Positions 1 to 11,800 are shown, counted from the stretch's first letter. The stretch: DNA of 64,000 nucleotides from Entonaema liquescens (GCA_902805475.1 CADCSX010000013.1:1-64000); one strand, 5' to 3'. Numbers and translations are program-made. Notes: generated by a model from the letters alone, not told the origin.

Positions 1-422
1 GTTAACCCTAATTTTATGGTAAACACTCCGCTGAGTCTATAGATCTTATTAGAGCAGCCGCATTGAGAATAACCAAACTTAACATACCGGGTAATCTCAA
101 TAGAGAAAGGTATCAACACACCTTATAGAGGTAGATATATGATAGTATATAAAAATCTTAGTTTCAAGAATAAAAAAAACAATGTACATTGTTTTTTTTT
201 TAGTGTGAACTTATTTCTTTAAGCATAAATATATTATTTCTTTTGTTTTTAATCACTAATAAATAGAGTGTAATATTTCTAAAATTTATATTATATAGAT
301 AAGTATGAGGAATAGGAGGACGAAATATACTAAAACTTTATCTTTAACTCTGTATTTTTATTTAGTGTATTATATTTACGAATTTGTTCTATAAATATAG
401 AGATATTTTTTATACTTTGTTT
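1..422. other. AT-rich spacer upstream of cox2
   Basis: I recognise no gene here. An A/T-flanked perfect hairpin lies at about 172-200 (arms around CAATGTACATTG). The first 120 bases are less AT-rich and could be the end of an upstream element, but no homology is visible. Confidence 0.5.
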
Positions 423-3400
423 ATGTTACTTTTAAAAACCTTTAAAATTAAATTTGGATGTACCTACTCTTTGGGTATATACTTTCAAGATAGTGCTACT
501 CCTCTTCCTAAATGATCTGGGAAATCATTAATGGGGATTAAACTGCCAAATTCCGGAAAAACCCTAAAGCCTATGGTACTAAGCATTAACCGAAAGGTTG
601 ATAGTGGCTGAAGTAATTACTCAGGTATAGTAAAGCCATATGATAAGTGAAAACTTAATGGGTAATCGTGGATCTAAATCAGCTATACGTAAAAATATAA
701 CTGTAAAAGAGCAACGAGTAGACGGTAGTTGGTGTGGTACTCATTTACTACATTTAAGATGTACTCTAATGGGTTTCGAAAGAAATTATCAAGGCAAAAT
801 CCTTACTACTCAATTAGTAAATAAAATAAATTATTCCACGGCGTGTGTTAATGTAAACAAAGAAGATAATAATCATAGTTTAACTATAGATCCTAGTTTC
901 TTTTCTGGGTTTACAGACGCAGAAGGTTCATTTGTTTTAAGTATTACAAAAAGTAATATAGTAAAATCAGGTTGAGTAATTAAACCTGGATTTTCAATAC
1001 ATTTACATATAAAAGATTTATTTATCTTGGAAGCTTTTCAAAATTTTCTTGGTGTAGGTAAAGTATATATACAAGGTACAACTTCAGCGGCGGAGTATAG
1101 AGTATTCTCTATAAAAGAGTTAGAAGTAGTTTTAGATCACTTTGATAAATTTCCTCTTATCTCACAAAAATATGCTGATTACTATTTATTTAAGCAAGCT
1201 TACCTGTTAATAGTTAATAGAGAACATTTAACACCGGAAGGTTTACGTAAAATTATATCAATAAAAGCATCTATGAATAAAGGTCTATCTGAACCGTTAA
1301 ATTATGCTTTCCCTGATATTGCGTTTGCTCTAAGACCTGTAAAAGAAAATATTTCTATTTATAACCCTCAATGATTAGCAGGGTTTACTAGTGGAGAAGG
1401 ATCATTTAGAGTTAAGATTAGGAATTCTAATGGTAGCTCTAAAGTTTATGTTGAACTGATTTTTCAAATTAATCAACATGACAGAGATAAACAACTATTA
1501 GCCTGTATAGCTGAATACTTCAAATGTGGAAAATATATAAACACTCTGCGAATGCAATAGTATATACAGTATCCAAAACGTCATACTTAACTGAAATTAT
1601 TATACCTTTTTTCTTAAACACTCTATTTTAGGCATAAAAGCTTTAGATTTTAAAGATTTTTGTTCTATTTCTGAGTTAACTAAAAATAAAGCCCATTATA
1701 CTAAAGAAGGGTTAGATAAAATTACTTATATTAAAGCTAATATGAATATAGGTAGAGTCCTGCCTGAGCTGTATCCTCCTTCCTCCTCAACTAGCTGAGG
1801 AGGGGGTTTGGCTTCGCCTCCTCAGCTAGTTTAGTGTAATTTGTCGGTTAGAGATATGCAAGCTATCTGATGTTTATTTCATAAAGTTAAATTACAACTA
1901 AAGGATAATTTTTACTAATTGAATGTTAAATTTGATTTTTTTTGCAGATGGAAGGATTAGTTGAATTACATGACAACAATCAATATTATCGTGTAAAAGA
2001 GCAAACCGGGAACTCCTAAAGCTTTAGTAACCAAGGAGATATGGGAAACTTTATCTCTGGCTTAGCTAATCACTATAGGTAAGGTAATATCACTAGAGAT
2101 AGAGAAATATTAATTTATTTCTAAAATGGACGATCGCGGATCTAAGTCAGTAATATTTAAGAATGTTGCTGTAAAAGAGCAACGAGAGATGGTTCTTCAG
2201 AGAAGATGAACTCTGTAAGGTGTACTCTAAATGCTGAGAAATCAGTTTTTAAGTTAAATTTATAAACTCTAAATGTAAAAATTTACTATATATAGTATAT
2301 ATAGATCTGCTTATTTTAAAATTATGCCATAAAACGCGAAGAATGCAATAAGAGTTATTATTTATTGTTCTTTATTTAATATTATTAATTATTATTATTT
2401 TATAATAAGGATAATGGTGATTATTTAAGTTTAGTTTGTGCAACTTTTCTTATAGTATTAAATAAATATATGGTAAATATTGAAAAATCCAATTTATAGT
2501 TTAATCCATGATTTGTAACAGGTTTTGCAGACGGTGAAGCTTGTTTTCATCTTGTTATAGGTAAAAACACTGAATATAAAATAGGCTACTATGTAAACCC
2601 AGGATTTTCTATAGCTTTACATAAAAAAGATGAAGAATTATTAAGCAAAATTCCAATTTTTTTTGGTATAGATGGTTTAAAAGTAAAAAGGATATAGTAC
2701 AATTTCGAGTTTTTTCAAATAAAGATTTCTCCGGCCTAATGAAATTAGCAAGCGCTGGAGTAGCTTCGCTAAGAAATTATTACAAAGCATTTTGATTTAT
2801 ATCCTTTTATTACAAAAATACGCTGATTATTTACTCTTCAAAGAGTCCTGCGCAGACCTTCGGTCTGCGCTGGACTGCTTCGCTGTAGAATTAATAAAAA
2901 CAAAGGACATTTAACAATTGAAGGGTTTAATAAAATTATTTCTATTAGAGCTTCTATGAATAAAGGTTTACCTGAAATATTGAAAAGGATTTTTCAAATA
3001 TTATTGGTAGAGAAAATTCCTTTGGTTATAGTACCCGGTAAATTAGATCCTAATTGAATGGCGGGATTCGCAGAAGGTGAAGGTTGTTTCTTTGTAAAAT
3101 TTGTTAAAAATAACCAAAAAATATCAAGTTATCCTGGGTTGTCAAATATCTCAACATAGTAGAGATACTTTACTAATAGAAAAATTCACTACTTTTTAAT
3201 TTGCGGAAGATTAGAGTTGACAAAAGGACCATCTGTCAAAATTTTTGTTAATAAGTTTTCTGTATAACCCCTGTAAATGAGAGCTCCCCCGCAAGCTTTA
3301 GCTTCGCTTAGCTTCGCTAGGGAAAGTATCCTCTTTAGTACGTAGTAGCGTGCGCATTAAAAGTAAAGATTTTATAGCTTGAAGAAAGATAGTTACATTA

Positions 3401-6400
3401 ATGACATCAAAGGCCCATTTAACTGAAGAAGGAATTCCGGGCGCCGTCAGGCGGCTGGAAGCGATCCTTCCTTCCTCCTCAACTAGTTGAGGAGGAAGGA
3501 GGGATACGGAAGAAATATCCAAAATTAAATCTAGTATGAATTCTTCTAGATTATTCGCCACCGGTTTCGCCGAGGACGGAGAGGAAAATAATTAAATAAT
3601 AGTTAATATTTATAGTAAAATCGAATCAAGCTTAGCCGCACCACACCAGCCAAATACATGGAAGTAGCTTAAAATTAAATGTTCCTATTATAAATTATTA
3701 AACTATTAGTTTGTAACTAAAAGTAAAAACTAGAGAGACTGATAGTTAAATAAGTTTTCGCCTGCCCTCCGGAGGGGGGGGCGGAGACGATAAAAATTTA
3801 TAGGTATGTGGATAATATTATGTATTATTTAGTTATGATTTTATTTGCTGTAGCATGAATATTGTTATCTATTATAAGAAATTACGTTGAAACTAAATCA
3901 CCTATATCTCATAAGTATTTAAATCATGGTACATTAATAATGTCTATATGTGTGCCTAGTAAAAGTATTCTGATGTTCTATTTGGAGATAATTTACCAAT
4001 AAATATGTTTATCCGTAATTATTCCTCTTTACCTGCTACTGATCCTCAAGAAAACCAGAGATTCTACGATGATATCTACACGGATAAAAAAAATTATAAG
4101 AAAACAAAGGTAGATCTGGAATCTACCTATGAACTAACAAAATCACAGGAGATATTTACGTAGGACAATCTTCTAATCTAGCTTTAAGATTTATAAATTA
4201 CTTTAATTCTAGTTATTTAAAAAGTAAAGAAAGCCTTATCATAAGTAGAGCATTAATTAAATATGGATATTCAAATTTCTCTCTTACTATTTTAGAATAT
4301 TGTGAAAAGTCCGAGTTACAAGCAAGAGAACAATTTTATTTAGATAATTTAGGACCTGTATACAATATCTTAAAAATAGCAGGTAGTTCTTCTGGACATA
4401 CTCTTTCAGAAGGAACTAAAGCTAAAATCAGTCAAGCTTTAAAAGGAGTATATGTTGGAGATAAATCACATTGATTTGGTAAAACATTTAGTGAAGAAAC
4501 CAAACAACGAATGAGTTTGAAAAAAACTGGTGAAAATAATCCTTTATTTGGTAAAACTCATAGTGAGGAAACTAAAAACTTAATGAGAGACAAAGCTTTA
4601 GGGAGAAAACACAGTGAAGATACGAAATTAAAAATGAGTGCTGTACGTGGAAATTTTGTGAATATATATGAAAAATGTGACAAGGAAGGATTTAAACTAA
4701 TCGGAAGTTTTGTGTCAGCTAGAAGAGCTGGAAAATTCTTAGGGATGAGTGGAAGTACTGTTAACAGATATGTTAATTCAGGGGCAATATTTAAAGATAG
4801 ATACAAATTTTCAACTAAATAATCTTCATAGTAAACTCAGGAAAACTATTATTAAATTTTCACTATATGCTGGGAACTTATAACTCGCCCTTAGATACTA
4901 AAATATGAACACCTAACTAGCCCCAGCGCTGCAGAAGTCAGACTTCTTAGCTTCGCTAGCTTCTGGGGGCGTAGATGTTTATATTATCAGTAAAAACTTT
5001 AAGGGATGTAACAATTAACAATCAGCAGAAAACCAAATTAATCTAGTAAGATTAATAGTAGGATTCTCAGAGACTACATGTGAAACAGCCAATCTATTAA
5101 TATTTTTATTTTGATAAGTAATAGGAGTATTACAACATTAAATGGAAATATTATAAGTTGGTTGAAGATATAGTCCAAATAAAGGTTGACACTTATAGAA
5201 TTAATATGAACTATTACACCTGCAGTAATATTAATATTAATTGCATTCCCTTCATTCAAATTATTATATAATGAAGTTAATGATTCTTCAATGTCAGTTT
5301 TAGCAGAGGGTCGAGGTGGCCCTAAACCGTATATATTAAATAAAATAGTAAATACCTGAGAAGGTAAAAGAAAAATATTATATTTATAAATAGTATTGGC
5401 TTAAATAACTTTCAAATTTGTACATTCCATACTAGAATAAAGGCTGGGTCTAGAATAGGTCCGGATAATCAAGATGTTATCTCTATAATAATAGGTTCAT
5501 TGTTAGGTTCGGGAGGTAAAGCTAGTTTGAGTCCTGCGGGCGTAAGCTCTTTTTTAATTTTACGGTTTGTACTGACTTTCGGCAAAGTATGAGTACACAA
5601 TCAAAAAATCCAGCCGAAATCTTAAATCCTAATTTAATAACAGGTTTTATTGATGGGGAGGGTACATTTATGATTTCAATCCTAAGAAGTAAGGATAGAG
5701 CAATAGGTTGAAGAGTAACACCAGTTTTTGCTATAAAATTATCGGATAAAGATACGGAATTATTACTAAAGATTAAATCATTTTTTGGAGTGGGAAATCT
5801 TGTATTTAGTAAAAGTAATGGTTTTGTTATTTATCCGGTAAAATCTGTAAAGGATATTTACTCAGTTATTATACCTCATTTTTGTCCGAAGGCCTCCTTC
5901 GGTCCTGCGCTTCTGGGCGAAGCCCTGAGGAGGAAAACCCTTTATTAACTCAAAAACAAGCAGACTTCGTTTTATTAAAAAACATTGTAGAATTAATTGT
6001 TCAAAAACAACATTTAACTAAAGAAGGTTTAAAAAAATTGCGGAGTTTAAAAGTGTACTTAATAAAGGTCTTCCTATTGAACTAGCTAAAGCTTTCCCAG
6101 GAGTAATAACCTGTAGAAAGACCCACTGTATTACTCCCTAAAAGATAAATGTAGATTGATTTGTAGGGTTCATTGATGCTGAAGGTTGTTTTTATGTGAA
6201 TATTTTTAAAGATGCTAAAAAACAGGATTTACAATGCAACTGAACTTTAATATTACTCAACATATTCGTGACGCTAACTTGTTTAACTTATTAAAAATAT
6301 GATTGGATTGAGGTTATGTATATGAGATACCTAAGGATGCTTGCCCTGCGCTGCGGTAAATAGACCCCTCTCGTATATATATACGAGAGGGGCTAGAGTT

Positions 6401-9400
6401 AATTTTGTTATAACTAGTTTAAAAGATATAGTAAAAATACTTATTTCTAAGTTAAATAAATATCCTTTACATGGGATAAAAAATTAAACTATGATGATTT
6501 TAACTATTGTTAAACTAATCGAAAAAAAGAACATTTAACGTTAGAAGGTTTAGCCAAGATAAGATTAATAAAATCTGGTATGAATACCGGAATAAGTTTC
6601 ATAGATGGAGTCCCCGCTGGGGACTTGATTCAGGTTTCCGACCCTGATTTTAAGAAATATTCAAATATTCTAGCCGCGTCTTATAAATCATCCCCTTCCT
6701 CCTCAAATTTAATAAATCAAGTAAAGAGTGGTTCTTTTACAAAAAAGGGATTTCATAATAAAGTAAAAGCAGGTAAAAGAATCGGTCCCCACAATATTGA
6801 CGTTTTGTCCGTTATATTGGAATCTTTGTTAGGGAATAACGGAAGGACGATCAGATCCGTTGAAGGAACAAGAATTTGTTATAGACAAAGTAGTATACAT
6901 AAAGAATACTTATTTGGATTATATTCTTTTTTTTTTACTAATGGTTATTGTTCTAATTTAGAACCTAGAAAATCTAGTATTAAAGTAAAACATAAGGGTA
7001 TAGAATCTATACATTATAGATATGAATTTAATACATTTACATTTAGAAGTTTTAATTGAATCCATGAAATGTTTTATCATAAAGGAAAAAAGTTATAAAA
7101 CCTGTGATAGAAAATTATATTACTCCTTTATCATTAGCAATTTGAATGAGTTCTTTACCACTATCCTTTGATAAATTAGAATTAAATACAGGTATACGCA
7201 GAAAGGAAGATATTGAGAGATTGATTACTATATTAGCTAATCGTTTTGGTCTTATTTGTTATAGCTTTCAAGAAAATAAATCTTACTTTGGATTAGGTAT
7301 AGCTGAAGAATCTAAAGATTTGCTTATATCTATTATAAAACCTTATTTATACATTATTGAAAAGTCGGCTGCGCGAGCTAAACCTTGTACTAATTTATCT
7401 AAGTAATTATTACAAAAAATTAATAGTGATATATCGAACTTGCGCCGATCACGCAAACTGGGTATATTTATGCTTTTATAAGAGTATAGTTTTGGTAAAA
7501 GAGCTCACACTCCGAATTTCAGTTCGAATCTGATAAGTCAGCTATCGTGGTTCAGATCAAATCACAATTAAATAGTTGCACAATTTATACTCTACGGAGG
7601 TATTTTATTATATTAAAAAAAAATCTAGAAAACAGAAGTTCTATAATTAGTTTAAATGCAGATTGTTAAAAATCATACTCTAATCCTGTTGATTTAAGAT
7701 CTACTATATACAAAGAAAATCTTAAGAAGGCTGGAACTTATCGTTGAATAAATTTAACTGAGGTATAATTGTTAGTAAAAATACTTAAAAACAAATTTAA
7801 TTTGGATTGTACAATTCAACTTTTAAAATTAGTAATAGTTATTGTATTTATATAAAAAGTTCCTCTATACCTGCTTTAAGATAAAATTTATTACCCTATA
7901 TACATTCTAGTATGAAGTATAAATTAGGATTATAGTATTAAAGTCTTTTACAGTTCATTGAATATAATATGAAATTTTACTAACCAGCTCAACATATATA
8001 CGGTAGTCGTAAATTTAATAAATAGTTTTTAATACAAAATTCTACTGTTTATTAAATTTTGAGTTTCCATATTCTGGCGAATTTCTCCGCCTCCTCAACT
8101 AGTTGAGGAGGCGGAGGGTGCTTCAGGCTTCGCGGCTTCGCTGGGGGATTAGGAAACTCAAAGAAAAAGATATCTTTTCTTTGGCGATGCGAGTGAAAAC
8201 AGTTAATATATTTTTAGTTATGGTAAAATTAAAAATACAAGACTGTCAGTAAATAATTTTTTTCTTCTTATTATTTATTGCCACAGACTGGGTCACTTGT
8301 GGGTGTCATTTATTTGATGCTTAATGTACAGTCGAAAATATTTATATAAAGTACTCGCTACTTAATTTTAATCCTTTCATTGATGTTGATGGGTTTTATC
8401 CTTATTTATACTTAGAATCCTCGTGTAATTTAGATATGGATAATTTGGAGGGTATTTTATGTCTAGTTCTAGACTACCTAGTTTTAATGAATTAGTAGCT
8501 AGTCTAGATCCAAATTGAAGTAAAGACCAACTTATAATTAAATTAGAAAAACAGTTTCAATTTAATAAGATTTCAGTTAAACATATTTATTCTCAATCTT
8601 ACCCAAATGATATGATATTGAACTTACAAGATCGTCAATTGTTAGTTGATCTGTATCTAGGTTCAGGTGATTCATCTTATATGGTTAAACCTAATACTTT
8701 AGGTGAGTTAAGAATATACAAGATGAATGGAAATGAGGTAACTAGTACTCAAAAATTCATTAGAATTATCTCTAGATAATTCATATAAATTAGCACCAAT
8801 GATATTGAAGTTACCAATACCCTGATTTTTTAAACTTAGAAGATGAGTTTATAGAATTTGATTCATATTTAGTACCAGAATTTGATTTAGAGAACGGAGC
8901 TTTAAGAATGCTGGAAGTAGATAATAGAGTTATTATTCCTGAATTAACACATGTTAGATTTATAATTACTTCTGGTGATGTTATACATTCTTATGCTTCA
9001 CCTTCTTTGGGTATAAAATGTGATGCATAAAAAAAAATGAATCTAGGCAATTCATTATTAAATGTGCAAAAGAGCCAAACTCCGGGGAAGCCCTAAAACT
9101 TTAGTAACCAAAGTTGTAAAGTTTTCTTTACAACCGGCCTGATTAATGCCTCAGGGTGTGGTAATATCACTAAAGATGAAGGTAACTGAAATGGGCGATC
9201 GCGGATCTAAGTCAGCAATATGTAGGCGCAAGCTCTATATAGCTGTAAAAGAGCAACGAGTAGACGGTTCTTCAATCAAGATAAATTCATGATTGTAAGG
9301 TGTACTCTAGTCGCCGGGAAAGCCGGTTCTAGGACTAAATAAGTTAAATAGTGTTAACTATTTAAAATAATAACCCTGGATTAAAGTTACTGCAATAGCC

Positions 9401-10896
9401 TTAACCTAAGAGGTAAATGTTGTCATACGATTTACAAATAATATATAGTTTTATTTTAGGGGTTGTATTCATACCCTTAAGTAAATATTATTTATTTAAT
9501 ATGCAATTAATATCAAATTCTGATATTAGTAAAGTAGAATTTATTTCTACTAAAAGACAATATATAAAAAGAGTATATACCACTCTGGGATGTTTAAATA
9601 AACGTCCTAATATGGAGATGTTTAATTATAAATATTCTTTTAATCAATTAAATTGATTACCTAGATTTAAATCTAGCTTAACTTTACATAAAAAAGTAGA
9701 ATATCATCCTAATTTTTTAGTATTAGAGCATATTAATAGTGGTAATCTTACAACTAGCCCTGCGCGCGCTAGCGCGCTGGGTCAGACCCCCACCCCCACA
9801 AGGGGGGAGGGGGCTAGTGAAGTTATAAATAGTGTATTACTTAATCAAAAGGTATCTATAACTCAAAAAGAATTAGAAACACTTTTAGCTCTTCCGAGTG
9901 TAAATTTTGATTTACCTATTACAGATCAAACTAATCCTGCATTATTAGGGTTAATAGGTAAACCAGGATCAAAACGTAGTAAAGCAGGAGTATACATATT
10001 TTCACACAAGTATTCAGATAAAAAATATGTAGGTTCTAGTAATGATTTAGCTAGAAGATTTAAACAATATTTTGAAAAAAATATATTATTTAATAACAAA
10101 TATACCGGTATTTTATTACCTATGATGGAAAAGGAAGAATTAAAAGCCTTTACTTTAGAAGTTACAGTTATACCTTCTTCTTACCCTAAATATTCCCATT
10201 GTTTCTTAGAACAGTATTATTTATTAAATAAAAAATTTCATCTAAATACACATAAAATAGTTAATTTTAGAGTAAATAAAGGGTTTAATATATATTTGTA
10301 TGATAAAGATTGTAAAATCTTATATTATTCAAGTAACTCTTTAAATGCTTTTTGTGGAGATTTAGGTATTCATCACTCTTCATATAAAAAACATATTGCT
10401 AATAATAGTCTTTTTTTAGATCATTTTATTATATCTAATAATCTAATACCAGAGGCAACTATATCTGATTTAACAGAATTAGAACTAAGAGAATTAATAG
10501 ATGAACATAGAAAAACGAGTCTAAATAAAGTTCATTTATCTTACGGTAAAGCCGTTGAGGTATTAGATTCTGATACTAATACTACTAAAATCTACGATTC
10601 TTCGTATAAAGTTGCAACTAGATTTGGTTTTAGTAGAAGTTCTTTAAGAAACTACATAGCTAGTGGGAAACCTTATAAAAATCGTTATATATTTAAGTAT
10701 ACTAATAACAAAAATGATTAGGTTTAAGTTGCAGAACGACCCAGGTAGATTAAACCAAGTCTCTGTTTTCCTTAGTAGAGAAGGAGTATTTTACGGACAA
10801 TGTAGCGAGATTTGCGGAATTTTACATAGCTCAATGCCTATTGTAATAGAATCAGTAAGTTTAGAAAAGTTTTTAGTATGGCTGGATCAGCAGTAA
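423..10896 (+). CDS. cox2: Cytochrome c oxidase subunit 2 (six exons)
   Basis: Subunit 2 of complex IV in the inner membrane; it carries the CuA centre that accepts electrons from cytochrome c. Inferred exons: 423-503, 1945-1971, 3811-3930, 5189-5311, 8794-9028 and 10739-10896. Joined they give 247 aa, a normal length. Introns follow a T and end in G, as expected for group I. Visible landmarks: [16 protein letters not shown], the transmembrane stretch [44 protein letters not shown] and the CuA ligands in [19 protein letters not shown] encodes Trp in HQWYW. The first residues ([18 protein letters not shown]) depart from the usual DVPTPWG. That sequence is nearly present in another frame (LDVPTLW), so a one-base change near 470 is likely. 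The last exon appears to have replaced an older 3' end found at 11700-11800. Confidence 0.93.
640..1790 (+). pseudogene. LAGLIDADG homing endonuclease, frameshifted
   Basis: Intron endonuclease that would cleave intronless cox2. It starts at ATG 640 inside the ribozyme core, so MGNRGSK...VKEQRVDG is ribozyme read as protein. Two LAGLIDADG motifs are present, [10 protein letters not shown] (about residue 88) and [10 protein letters not shown] (about residue 248). TGA codes Trp at two sites. The frame stops at TAG 1558, but homologous sequence ([19 protein letters not shown]) continues in another frame to about 1755. A GC-rich cluster then interrupts the end. I judge it inactive after one frameshift. 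The D to S change in motif 2 (TSGEG) would also weaken catalysis. Confidence 0.8.
1757..1830. repeat. GC cluster (CTCCTCAACTAG family)
   Basis: GC-rich inverted-repeat insertion in AT-rich intron DNA. Relatives with the palindromic core CTCCTCAACTAGTTGAGGAG lie at about 3475, 8086-8115 (a perfect 30-nt palindrome) and 48440. Confidence 0.7.
1972..3810 (+). other. Group I intron 2 of cox2
   Basis: Placed between VELH and DNIMYYL. Core sequence is at about 1995-2240 (ACCGGGAACTCCTAAAGC, GATCGCGGATCTAAGTCAG). Remains of one LAGLIDADG gene and several GC clusters (about 2729-2780, 2845-2888, 3285-3325, 3437-3512, 3763-3790) fill the rest. Confidence 0.8.
2497..3600 (+). pseudogene. Decayed LAGLIDADG endonuclease
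   Basis: Both motif regions are recognisable: [13 protein letters not shown] at about 2503 and [14 protein letters not shown] at about 3055. The typical linker ([20 protein letters not shown]) lies between them. Several frameshifts and at least three GC-cluster insertions break the frame. The copies at 2729 (CCGGCCTAATGAAATTAGC) and 2847 (TCCTGCGCAG...) match clusters found elsewhere in the window. No intact product is possible. Confidence 0.8.
3931..5188 (+). other. Group I intron 3 of cox2
   Basis: Between NHG and TLIELIW; the intron ends in G at 5188. Core elements follow the ORF: TATGCTGGGAAC near 4867, CAATCAGCAGAAAACC near 5020, CTCAGAGACTAC near 5065 and GATATAGTCC near 5168. A GC cluster sits inside the core region at 4921-4970. 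Confidence 0.8.
4100..4822 (+). CDS. GIY-YIG homing endonuclease with NUMOD3 repeats
   Basis: The catalytic motif pair is GIYLWTNK...[11 protein letters not shown] at the start, with TGA as Trp. The conserved region [22 protein letters not shown] follows. Three repeats of the type [12 protein letters not shown] (NUMOD3 DNA-binding units) come next, then an IENR1-like tail ending KDRYKFSTK. No ATG precedes the domain in frame. An upstream piece in another frame (from 4005, [14 protein letters not shown]) suggests the N-terminus was cut off by a slip in the A8 run near 4086. The nuclease part itself is uninterrupted. Translation would need the upstream frame or a non-ATG start. Confidence 0.75.
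5589..6560 (+). pseudogene. LAGLIDADG endonuclease split by a GC cluster
   Basis: Motif 1 is [11 protein letters not shown] at about 5637 and motif 2 is [12 protein letters not shown] at about 6157. At 5884-5935 a GC cluster replaces the residues after IIPHF, where the family has a short KYP loop. The same cluster (GCGCTTCTGGGCGAAGCCC) recurs at about 13093. The linker ([14 protein letters not shown]) resumes afterwards. More frameshifts follow, and a second GC hairpin sits at 6344-6402. Confidence 0.8.
6561..7406 (+). pseudogene. LAGLIDADG_2 endonuclease/maturase relic
   Basis: The last part of the preceding LAGLIDADG_1 gene ([12 protein letters not shown]) runs in frame into this domain. 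It begins [20 protein letters not shown], then [18 protein letters not shown], and ends with TPLSLAIWMSSLPL where active members have an MDDG signature. A shift in the A-run near 7088 separates the halves. Motif 1 has Asn and motif 2 has Ser-Ser in place of the acidic residues, so cleavage is not expected. Confidence 0.7.
8459..8779 (+). CDS. Unknown 106-aa ORF at the 3' end of cox2 intron 4
   Basis: Not recognised. It starts [16 protein letters not shown] and has one TGA Trp codon (DPNWSKDQ). It is rich in charged residues with no membrane segment, and stops 14 bases before cox2 exon 5. It lies downstream of the ribozyme core, where normal group I introns have only the P9 region. It could be a passenger tail like those on the other genes here, or a fragment of a lost element. 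Confidence 0.4.
9417..10721 (+). CDS. GIY-YIG homing endonuclease, 434 aa
   Basis: Continuous in the mitochondrial code from ATG 9417 to TAG 10719. The N-terminus (about 30 residues) is hydrophobic. The GIY-YIG core is [20 protein letters not shown] at about residue 190, followed by the conserved Glu region ([17 protein letters not shown]). A C-terminal DNA-binding region of IENR1/NUMOD1 type ends [14 protein letters not shown] cluster at 9757-9822 lies inside the gene but keeps the frame, adding about 21 residues of low-complexity Ala/Thr/Pro/Gly. It is related to the enzyme in cox1 intron 6. It probably drives homing of the whole cox2 3' unit. Confidence 0.85.
9757..9822. repeat. In-frame GC cluster inside the GIY-YIG gene
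   Basis: Contains GCGCGCTAGCGCGC and CCCCCACCCCCACAAGG. The CAGACCCC...GGGGCTAG ends match clusters at 6344-6402 and 12765-12826. Insertion kept the frame, so the host enzyme may still work. Confidence 0.75.
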
Positions 10897-11696
10897 CTAC
10901 GGGTAAGCCATCCCTACCTTATACTGGGGATGGCTTACCCATAGCAGAAGTTTGTGCGCCTTTTAATGAAGGATACGCCGTAAAAAAAGACAATTTATTA
11001 GATGGATCCTTATATAAAAGTCGTTGTCCTAATATTGTAGATTTACTTTGTAAAATAGGATTCTTAGACGTTATTATTAACTCTAAAAATTATATTTATT
11101 GTCCTTCTTATTTTCAAGAAGTTTCTATAAAGTTACCCTCTTTACCCTTTTCTTTTAGTAAAGTAGACACCACATATTGAATATATCCTAAAAATGCATT
11201 AGTAGGTAGTATAGAATGATTTTACCCTTCCGAGAATATTTTTTCTATATATCCTATGATTCCAGATGATATAGCCGTTTACGATACTAGTTATTCTACA
11301 ATGCCTATGCTTTCAGATGATTTAGCTACTTCAATAGCGGTTAGAGAGGAATTATTATGAAGTAGGATAATACCAGATTTAAGATCAGAATTAAGAATAG
11401 ATCATGTACAAGCAAGAAGTCTAAATGTATTAGTTGAAATTTTAGAAAGACATAGAAGTCAACACCCTTCATATGGAGCATTATATGATGTATTTACAGA
11501 ATATCTTAGATCTTATAATAATTCACGTAGATTATTAACAAATGCTACAAATGAATTGGTATCATTACGTCCATTATTGGAACATAATGGTAATTTAATG
11601 GAAGCAGCAGGATTTTTAGAAAGCGAGTCTATTAGTAGTTATGAAAGCGAGTTTAGTAGCAGCTATGAAAGCGAGTCTAATTCCACTGACGTATAA
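10878..11696 (+). CDS. ORF272, overlaps cox2 3' end; unknown
   Basis: Begins at ATG 10878, 19 bases inside the end of cox2 in another frame, and runs 272 codons using two TGA Trp codons (TTYWIYP, SIEWFYP). Not recognised. A 5' hairpin encodes [17 protein letters not shown]. The C-terminal 100 residues are charged and helical ([20 protein letters not shown]), ending in a repeat-like [20 protein letters not shown] tail. It sits exactly between the new cox2 last exon and the displaced old one, so it seems to have arrived with intron 5. The overlap suggests translation coupled to cox2. Confidence 0.65.
10901..10940 (+). repeat. 14-bp-stem hairpin just after the cox2 stop
   Basis: Arms GGGTAAGCCATCCC (10901-10914) and GGGATGGCTTACCC (10927-10940) pair perfectly, five bases after the cox2 TAA and within the first codons of ORF272. 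It could mark the cox2 mRNA end or act as a mobile hairpin. Confidence 0.8.
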
Positions 11697-11699
11697 GGA

Positions 11700-11800
11700 A
11701 TTAATGCATATCCTGGTAGATTAAACCAAGTCTCTGTTTTTGTTAATAGAGAAGGAGTATTTTATGAACTGTAGCGAGATATTAGTGGTATTTATTTTTT
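11700..11800 (+). pseudogene. Displaced original cox2 3' end
   Basis: Reads [21 protein letters not shown] before a stop, then decays within the SEICG region. It is uninterrupted across the AYPGR site where intron 5 now sits. It therefore looks like the old intronless 3' end, pushed downstream when the intron 5, last exon and ORF272 unit inserted. Confidence 0.85.

Larger units (their letters stand above)
504..1944 (+). other. Group I intron 1 of cox2
   Basis: Lies between ATP and QMEGL. A conserved group I core is visible at about 545-790 (CCAAATTCCGGAAAAACCC, GAGCAACGAGTAGACGG). The same core family recurs in cox2 introns 2 and 5 and cox1 intron 5. It hosts a broken LAGLIDADG gene. Confidence 0.85.
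5312..8793 (+). other. Composite group I intron 4 of cox2
   Basis: Runs from after LAEG to HQWYW (ends in G at 8793). The exon frame reads on for 26 codons into the intron, then stops. It contains an early LAGLIDADG_2 start (IGPDNQD...GSLLG at about 5455), a LAGLIDADG_1 relic, a LAGLIDADG_2 relic, a small unknown ORF and GC clusters at 5884-5935, 6344-6402 and 8083-8160. A ribozyme core is clear at about 8185-8340 (GACTGGGTCACTTGTGGG, ATGCTTAATGTACAGTCG). The mosaic suggests several elements inserted into one another. Confidence 0.7.
9029..10738 (+). other. Group I intron 5 of cox2
   Basis: Splits the Tyr codon of DAYPGRL (T|AC), ending in G at 10738. Core at about 9060-9330 (CCAAACTCCGGGGAAGCCC, GGCGATCGCGGATCTAAG, GAGCAACGAGTAGACGG). 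It is the upstream part of a larger unit that also carries a new cox2 last exon and ORF272. Confidence 0.85.

Noticed and set aside
7470..7560. Possible tRNA with CAGTTCGAATCTG T arm
   Set aside because: Only the T arm pairs; no matching acceptor or anticodon stem.
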